Assembly (NCBI GenBank): GCA_945861025.1 | Contig: CAMASN010000006.1 | Location: forward strand, 1 to 64,000 | Reading direction: 5' to 3' | Source of the DNA: Ferrithrix thermotolerans DSM 19514 | GTDB taxonomy: Bacteria; Actinomycetota; Acidimicrobiia; Acidimicrobiales; Ilumatobacteraceae | Length of the DNA stretch: 64,000 nt | Shown: positions 60,202-64,000 of the stretch, piece after piece | How positions within the stretch are numbered: the stretch's first letter is position 1 | Layout: each line of letters opens with the position of its first letter | The notes under the pieces: generated by a model | What the model was told of the DNA's origin: nothing | Database searches by the model: none | Seen by the model: the letters and a program-made list of their open reading frames with translations, nothing else | Position numbers and translations under genes: made by a program

Positions 60202-61166
60202 CGATCATGAACAACCAGACCTCCCCCGATACCTTCATCAGCGCCGAGCCACTCAGCCGCCGCGGCCTTCTCCGCGTTGGCGGCCTCACCATTGGCCTCG
60301 CCACGCTGGCCGCTGCGTGCGTCACTGAGGCCAAAGAGAACGAACCTGCGCGAGTTGGCGATGTCACGCCGCCTACACCGCTGCCCGATGCCGTGGTTAC
60401 CGATGGCGTGTTGTTCCGCACCGCTGCGTCCGTGCACTACAGCATCATTGACGCTCACAAGATGAGCAAGGAACTCGGCAACCTCAGCCCCGCACAGACC
60501 GCCATCGTCGACGCCTACATCGCCGCCAACGAAGCAGCCATCCGAGACCTCGCAAGGTCCACCACCGACGCGGGCTCAAAGCCATGGACCTGCGCTAACC
60601 CACGTTTCGACCGTGTGCTGCTTGCACCGATTCGCGATCGCATCGCCGGCCGCCCCAGAACGGGCAGCGAATCGGCCGACCTTGAGCCCAGCGATGACCC
60701 AACCCGAGACGCGCTTGCCTTGGCTCATGCAATGGAGACACTCGCTGCCGAGATGCACCAGTCACTGGTGCCGCAGTTATCGCTTCCCAAGTACCGCTCT
60801 GCGGTCATGCAGCAGGCTCAGGCCGCAGCGCGTCGCGCAGCAGCGCTCGCGTTGGCCATCAACCCAGCCAACATCGTGAACCCGTTGTCGCTCGAGAACG
60901 CAAACGTTTCCACCCCAACCACGGTTGAGGTAACCACTACCACTGCTGCTCAAGACATCACACAGAGCACCGACGCCCCGGCCACCACGGTCGCCGCAGC
61001 GGCTCCGTTCGGCTTCCAGCAGTACTACGCGCTCCCGAGCCAGTTTGGCTCGCTCAACGCAGTGCAGTTGGCCGTGGGCGTGCCCAGCGGCGGCGCACAG
61101 TTCACGATCAACCTCGAGACGCCAAGCCTCAACTCGTTCGTGTACGACTACCAAACCGAGTGCTGA
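60198..61166 (+). CDS. Tat lipoprotein with ferritin-like fold
   Basis: 322 residues. SRRGLLRVGGLTIGLATLAAAC combines a twin-arginine motif with a lipobox (Cys41 lipidated). Helices at about 75-120 and 170-230 include HAMETLAAEMHQSLVPQ, a Glu/His pattern like the neighbour's ExxH. A Thr-rich linker (about 235-270) leads to a C-terminal part without family match, ending YDYQTEC. It is coupled to the preceding ferritin-like gene. Similar pairs occur in Acidimicrobiia as I recall. Role unknown; iron storage or electron transfer outside the membrane is a guess. Confidence 0.7.
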   Translation: MTIMNNQTSPDTFISAEPLSRRGLLRVGGLTIGLATLAAACVTEAKENEPARVGDVTPPTPLPDAVVTDGVLFRTAASVHYSIIDAHKMSKELGNLSPAQTAIVDAYIAANEAAIRDLARSTTDAGSKPWTCANPRFDRVLLAPIRDRIAGRPRTGSESADLEPSDDPTRDALALAHAMETLAAEMHQSLVPQLSLPKYRSAVMQQAQAAARRAAALALAINPANIVNPLSLENANVSTPTTVEVTTTTAAQDITQSTDAPATTVAAAAPFGFQQYYALPSQFGSLNAVQLAVGVPSGGAQFTINLETPSLNSFVYDYQTEC

Positions 61167-61183
61167 CATCGGCGTCGGCCGCA

Positions 61184-61189
61184 TACACT
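61184..61189 (+). promoter_or_regulatory. -10 element of rnpB
   Basis: TACACT stands 7 bases before the predicted 5' end of the RNase P RNA. CTGACA (61163-61168), 15 bases upstream and overlapping the previous stop codon, may be the -35. Confidence 0.45.
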
Positions 61190-61196
61190 CACGGTC

Positions 61197-61572
61197 GACG
61201 GCGAGTTGGCCGGGTGACCGCGGTACCACGGCACACCTTCGGGTGAGCAGGTATTGAGGAAAGTCGGGACTCCACAGAGCAGAGTGCTGGCGAGAGCCAG
61301 GTGGGGGCGACCTCACGGACGTGCAACAGAGAGAGACCGCCGATGGGTTGGGCAACCAACCACAGGTAAGGGTGCAACGGTGCGGTAAGAGCGCACCAGC
61401 GTGTCAGGCGACTGACACGGCTTGGTAAACCCCATTCGGAGCAAGGCCGAGCAGAGGGGATGGGCGGCTCGCCTGTTCTTCTGGACACCCCTCGGGTAGG
61501 CCGCATAGATGGATGGTCACCGCACGATTTCGGTCGTGTACAGAACCCCGCTTACAGGCCGACTCGCCGTCA
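61197..61572 (+). ncRNA. rnpB: RNase P RNA, class A
   Basis: About 376 bases. Helix P1 pairs 61197-61211 (GACGGCGAGTTGGCC) with 61558-61572 almost perfectly. The universal core is clear: GAGGAAAGTCGGGACTCC after the P3/P4 start, ACAGAGAGAGACCGCC, GGTAAGGGTGCAACGGTG, GGTAAACCCCATTCGG and the 3' CAGAACCCCGCTTACAGG. One small departure is GTCGGG in place of the common GTCCGG. It cleaves 5' leaders from pre-tRNAs with RnpA. Open frames across this region are chance. Confidence 0.95.
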
Positions 61573-61585
61573 CCTCACACGCCGT

Positions 61586-61631
61586 GCGCAAAAACTGGTG
61601 GACATCCACCACATTGCGCGCACGATTTTGT
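61586..61631 (+). terminator. rnpB terminator
   Basis: Stem GCGCAA...TTGCGC encloses a second stem TGGTGGA-CA-TCCACCA, 34 bases in all (61586-61619), followed by ATTTTGT. Position just behind rnpB supports an intrinsic terminator, though the T-tract is short. Confidence 0.6.
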
Positions 61632-61677
61632 ACCGTACGCGTACTGCCGAACTACGGCATAAGTGAAGGAGAAACGA

Positions 61678-61995
61678 ATGTACACAGTTGCACTTTTCAT
61701 CGTCATGGCAATTTTGCTCGAGGCCGTCATGGCGGTCCTCAATTCTGTCCTCAGCACCGTCAAGGTCGGCGACGCCGTGAATGGCATCCCTGTCATCGGC
61801 ACCCACCTCACACTCATCGTGTCATGCCTCATGGTTTGGCTGCTCGGTGGGGCCGCTCAGCTCACGGCAAGCTTCGGCCTACCGTCGCAGAGCCAAAACT
61901 GGATCAACATCATCGCCAACGGTGCCATCATCGCCGGCATGATTCCGCTCAAGAACGCTGTCTTTAGCGCAATCGAAAAGGGTGCGCGCGCCTAA
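61678..61995 (+). CDS. small three-helix membrane protein
   Basis: 105 residues. AAGGAG lies 7 bases before the ATG. Helices at about 4-22, 37-58 and 77-95, mainly aliphatic: YTVALFIVMAILLEAVMAVL at the start. No family recognised. The organisation (short, very hydrophobic, one gene transcription unit between two terminators) resembles phage-holin-like or stress membrane proteins, but nothing more specific can be said. Confidence 0.7.
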   Translation: MYTVALFIVMAILLEAVMAVLNSVLSTVKVGDAVNGIPVIGTHLTLIVSCLMVWLLGGAAQLTASFGLPSQSQNWINIIANGAIIAGMIPLKNAVFSAIEKGARA

Positions 61996-62028
61996 TAGCG
62001 CAGCTCACAACAAATAGCTCGTGACTTC

Positions 62029-62076
62029 GGGGTCAGTTGCATGGGAAACCGTGCACCGGCCCCGATGTCTCGTTTT
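62029..62076 (+). terminator. hairpin with GAAA loop after the small membrane gene
   Basis: GGGG/CCCC outer pairs and TGCATGG-GAAA-CCGTGCA inner stem (62029-62063) are followed by GTTTTC. It lies between convergent genes and could serve both. Confidence 0.55.
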
Positions 62077-62088
62077 CGGGCCAACAGC

Positions 62089-63312
62089 TCAGGGCTGAAA
62101 TGACAGAACTGCAAAACGCTCGCCGCTCACAGCAGTACCGCCAGGGGTCACCACAGTGACCGGACCAGTTGTGGCCCCCACGGGCACCACCACCCTGATC
62201 TGGCGCGATGTCGTATTCGAAACAACGAATGCAGGGACACCGTTGAAAGTGACTGAGCTGGCGCGCAGCAGGTTCGACCCGGTGATCGCCACGACGGAAC
62301 CCACCCCGCCATACGCAAGGCGGAGCTCCAAGATCACCGGCACCCCGGCAATCTTGAAACGTGGTCTGGTCGCAGTGCCGCCAGCAGTAGACACCGACAG
62401 CGAACCGGTCTGTGCGCCGTCGGGCACTGTGGCCTCGATCTCTGTCGCCGACTTCACCGTGAACGATTTCGCTGGAACGCCACCAAACGACACGCCAGAG
62501 GCAGCGCTGAGATGCTCGCCTTTGATGACGACAATGCCACCAACGCCAGCCTCACCAGGCGAAACCTGGCTGATCTTCGGCGTTTCGACAATGTTGAACG
62601 CCGATGCGCTCACAGCAGTTCCACCATCAGTGTTCACCGAAATGCGACCGGTTTGAGCCCCGGCAGGAACCGTGACCACAATCTCGGTTGACGATCTCAC
62701 TTCGAACGTGCGCGCAATTTGAGTGTTAAACAAAATCGACTTGACGACGCCAAAGTGCTCACCCGTAAGTGTGACCGTGGTCTTCACACCACCCGAGCCA
62801 GGCTTCACCTCGGCGAGCACCGGAGTTGGCTTCACGGTGAAGAGTTCGACGCTCTCGTACGTATCGCCGTGACGCACTCCAAGTCGACCCGTCTTGGCGC
62901 CATTGGGCACCACGACATCAATGGTGCGATCGGAGATAACGGTGACGTCATTCGATGCCACTCCACCGAACAACACCGCCGTGGCGTCGCTCAGCGAAGT
63001 TCCCCTAATGCGGATAACCGCGCCGACGCCGCCGAAGGTGGGCTTGAAATCGTTGATGACCGGACTCGCCGAGCTCTGTCCCGTCGACACAGGTCGCATC
63101 GCGTCGAAAACCGCAATGCCTGCGATCACCAAGATCACCACGACGGCGATCTTGGCGATTCGGACCGGCTTTGATTGCGTCGACAACGCCGAGGTCAACA
63201 TCGCATTGCGGCGCGTGAGTCTTGCCAAGGCAAAATGACGTTCAGGTGACGCTGTTTCCGGAGCGGAATCGCCGGTTGCGGTGCTGTCGTCCCGGGGGTG
63301 GGGTTTCAGCAC
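62089..63312 (-). CDS. membrane-anchored IPT/TIG-repeat protein
   Basis: 407 residues. A cytoplasmic stretch (1-50), one membrane helix (about 51-69, IAKIAVVVILVIAGIAVF) and four TIG/IPT Ig-like repeats of about 80 residues. Each repeat follows the scheme P-x-I-x-x-x-x-P-x-x-G-G-V-G-x-x-x-x-I-x-G and ends in a V-P-x-G-A-x-T-G turn; examples are NGAKTGRLGV, AGAQTGRISV, DGAQTGSLSV and VGATTGPVTV. Probably an extracellular binding or scaffold protein. It follows the Thr-rich surface protein gene by 6 bases, so both may act together. Confidence 0.87.
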   Translation of the reverse strand: MLKPHPRDDSTATGDSAPETASPERHFALARLTRRNAMLTSALSTQSKPVRIAKIAVVVILVIAGIAVFDAMRPVSTGQSSASPVINDFKPTFGGVGAVIRIRGTSLSDATAVLFGGVASNDVTVISDRTIDVVVPNGAKTGRLGVRHGDTYESVELFTVKPTPVLAEVKPGSGGVKTTVTLTGEHFGVVKSILFNTQIARTFEVRSSTEIVVTVPAGAQTGRISVNTDGGTAVSASAFNIVETPKISQVSPGEAGVGGIVVIKGEHLSAASGVSFGGVPAKSFTVKSATEIEATVPDGAQTGSLSVSTAGGTATRPRFKIAGVPVILELRLAYGGVGSVVAITGSNLLRASSVTFNGVPAFVVSNTTSRQIRVVVPVGATTGPVTVVTPGGTAVSGERFAVLSFQP

Positions 63313-63318
63313 GAACGC

Positions 63319-63999
63319 CTATTCAGCGACCGGGGCAACGAGGGTGCGACGACGGGTAGCCAATGTGAGCACAAGACCCAATAGTAGGCCGAAGATACCA
63401 ATCAACACAGTTGATGCTGGCGAACCGCCCGACGTGGGCAGTGCGGGGTTTCCGGGAACCGTGGGTGGAGCGACTGCTACCGCACTCGTCGTCGTGGACT
63501 CAACCGAAGTCGGCGGCCCCACCTCGGATGTCGTGGTGCTGGTCGTTGTGGTCGCCTCGACGGTCGTTGTGGTGCCCTCGACGGTCGTTGTGGTGCCCTC
63601 GACGGTGGTCGTGGTGCCGGCGAGAGTCGTGGTCGACTCCGCTACGACAACGGTGGTGGTCGGTGCCACGGTCGTGGACACGGCCGTGGTAGGAGTTGTG
63701 TACTCGGGGTACGTGTTCTTGGGGCCTGAGGTAGACGGCGAGGTGTTTTCGGTCTCTTCGCAGTCGTTCTCGTACACCTTGCGGTGTTCCTTGTCCCAGT
63801 TCTTACCTGGGTAACCCGCGAATGGCGGGATGATGTCGTTGTAATGAGCATCGTGGCCCGATGTGCTCATGATGACATCGCTGCTCACGTTCATCGAGCG
63901 ATGCGAGTGGGATGAGCCCGACGAGCCCTCGCAGATATCGACCCGGATCGGGGCGCTGCTCGAGGTGGATGGCGCAGGTGCACATTCACGCGACTCTTT
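63319..63999 (-). CDS. Thr-rich cell-surface protein, C-terminal part (runs off the right edge)
   Basis: Open to the window edge, 226 codons visible, so the start is missing; an internal ATG at 63894 is not the true start. The visible part begins with IRVDICEGSSG and STSGHDAHYNDIIPPF, YPGKNWDKEHRKVYENDC, a Cys/His-containing domain I recall from actinobacterial surface proteins (VCHxTGSxxNPY ... DIIPP ... PGxNW). A Thr/Val/Glu linker follows, then ALPTSGGSP, a hydrophobic helix and RRRTL. That end looks like a sortase signal, with LPTSG for LPxTG. Sortase use is inference. Confidence 0.75.
   Translation of the reverse strand, partial: KESRECAPAPSTSSSAPIRVDICEGSSGSSHSHRSMNVSSDVIMSTSGHDAHYNDIIPPFAGYPGKNWDKEHRKVYENDCEETENTSPSTSGPKNTYPEYTTPTTAVSTTVAPTTTVVVAESTTTLAGTTTTVEGTTTTVEGTTTTVEATTTTSTTTSEVGPPTSVESTTTSAVAVAPPTVPGNPALPTSGGSPASTVLIGIFGLLLGLVLTLATRRRTLVAPVAE
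63540..63623 (-). repeat. 21-bp tandem coding repeat, four units
   Basis: Units at 63540, 63561, 63582 and 63603 encode TTTTVEG-type heptapeptides of the surface-protein stalk. Units two and three are nearly identical, pointing to recent slippage. Confidence 0.88.
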
Positions 64000-64000
64000 A

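Noticed and set aside
61189-61506. Minus-strand coding frame across the rnpB region
   Set aside because: The segment is RNase P RNA by its conserved core and P1 pairing.
63540-63623. Possible VNTR or CRISPR
   Set aside because: Contiguous 21-bp units encode a Thr-rich stalk.
1-64000. Defence island, prophage, insertion sequence, toxin-antitoxin pair or biosynthetic gene cluster
   Set aside because: No transposase, integrase, Cas, restriction-methylation, NRPS/PKS or toxin family was recognised on either strand.

Overview
The window reads as a chromosomal segment of a moderately GC-rich actinomycete. The lineage calls rest on several things seen together: a division and cell-wall (dcw) cluster with sepF and divIVA but no ftsA, a WhiB protein, DUF3040 and DUF3501 proteins, an ileS T-box with a very short Stem I, an mtrA-mtrB-lpqB-like locus, and a gene set (SRPBCC, PimB-like mannosyltransferase, exonuclease-GIY-YIG protein, trpD) also grouped in mycobacteria. 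The Tat-exported ferritin-like pair and the MurG and cell-surface protein variants suggest class Acidimicrobiia. That class assignment is inference. No mobile element, CRISPR array, prophage or tRNA gene was seen.

Layout. 1-378 is the start of a Lys/Ala/Pro repeat protein that runs off the left edge. A truncated DUF167 fragment follows it, in frame behind ileS. From about 21.5 kb down to 0.6 kb, on the minus strand, lies a nearly complete dcw cluster: mraZ, rsmH, ftsL-like, ftsI, murE, mraY, murD, ftsW, murG, murC, murB, ftsQ, ftsZ, yggS, sepF, divIVA, ileS. murF is missing. Three control regions stand out in it: TGGGG boxes on the mraZ promoter, a structured leader before rsmH (position of the actinobacterial mraW RNA motif), and a translational T-box before ileS.

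21.7-25.3 kb holds minus-strand metabolic genes (lipoate-ligase-like, HNH, acyl-CoA dehydrogenase, ROK glucokinase). 25.4-29.8 kb is a MoxR-DUF58-transglutaminase operon. 29.8-32.9 kb holds DUF3040, dinB, a NUDIX hydrolase and a polyprenol-phosphate mannosyltransferase-like gene. 32.9-36.9 kb runs on the plus strand: a small membrane protein, an inositol-phosphatase-family protein, and a two-component system with a GerMN lipoprotein. 36.9-41.7 kb holds pfkA, glpK, alaC and ppa.

41.7-51.3 kb: a second ROK kinase, SRPBCC protein, membrane protein, PimB-like transferase, queG and a small Cys protein, then a NYN-domain protein divergent from an exonuclease-GIY-YIG nuclease across a LexA-type palindrome, then thrB, trpD and whiB. 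51.4-54.3 kb is a Fur/PerR-controlled oxidative-stress operon (fur, rubrerythrin, CCG-type Fe-S protein, DUF3501). Divergent from it, 54.4-59.4 kb is a tightly overlapped operon of glpD, an alkyl-DHAP-synthase-like flavoprotein, a membrane protein and an FGGY kinase; I consider it the most interesting metabolic unit here. Two exported ferritin-like proteins, RNase P RNA (rnpB) and a small membrane protein follow. The right edge holds a TIG-repeat membrane protein and the C-terminal part of a Thr-rich surface protein that runs off the window.

Many neighbouring genes overlap by 1-4 bases (ATGA/GTGA), which implies translational coupling. Several first genes show a -10-like hexamer only 6-8 bases before the start codon, so leaderless transcripts appear common.
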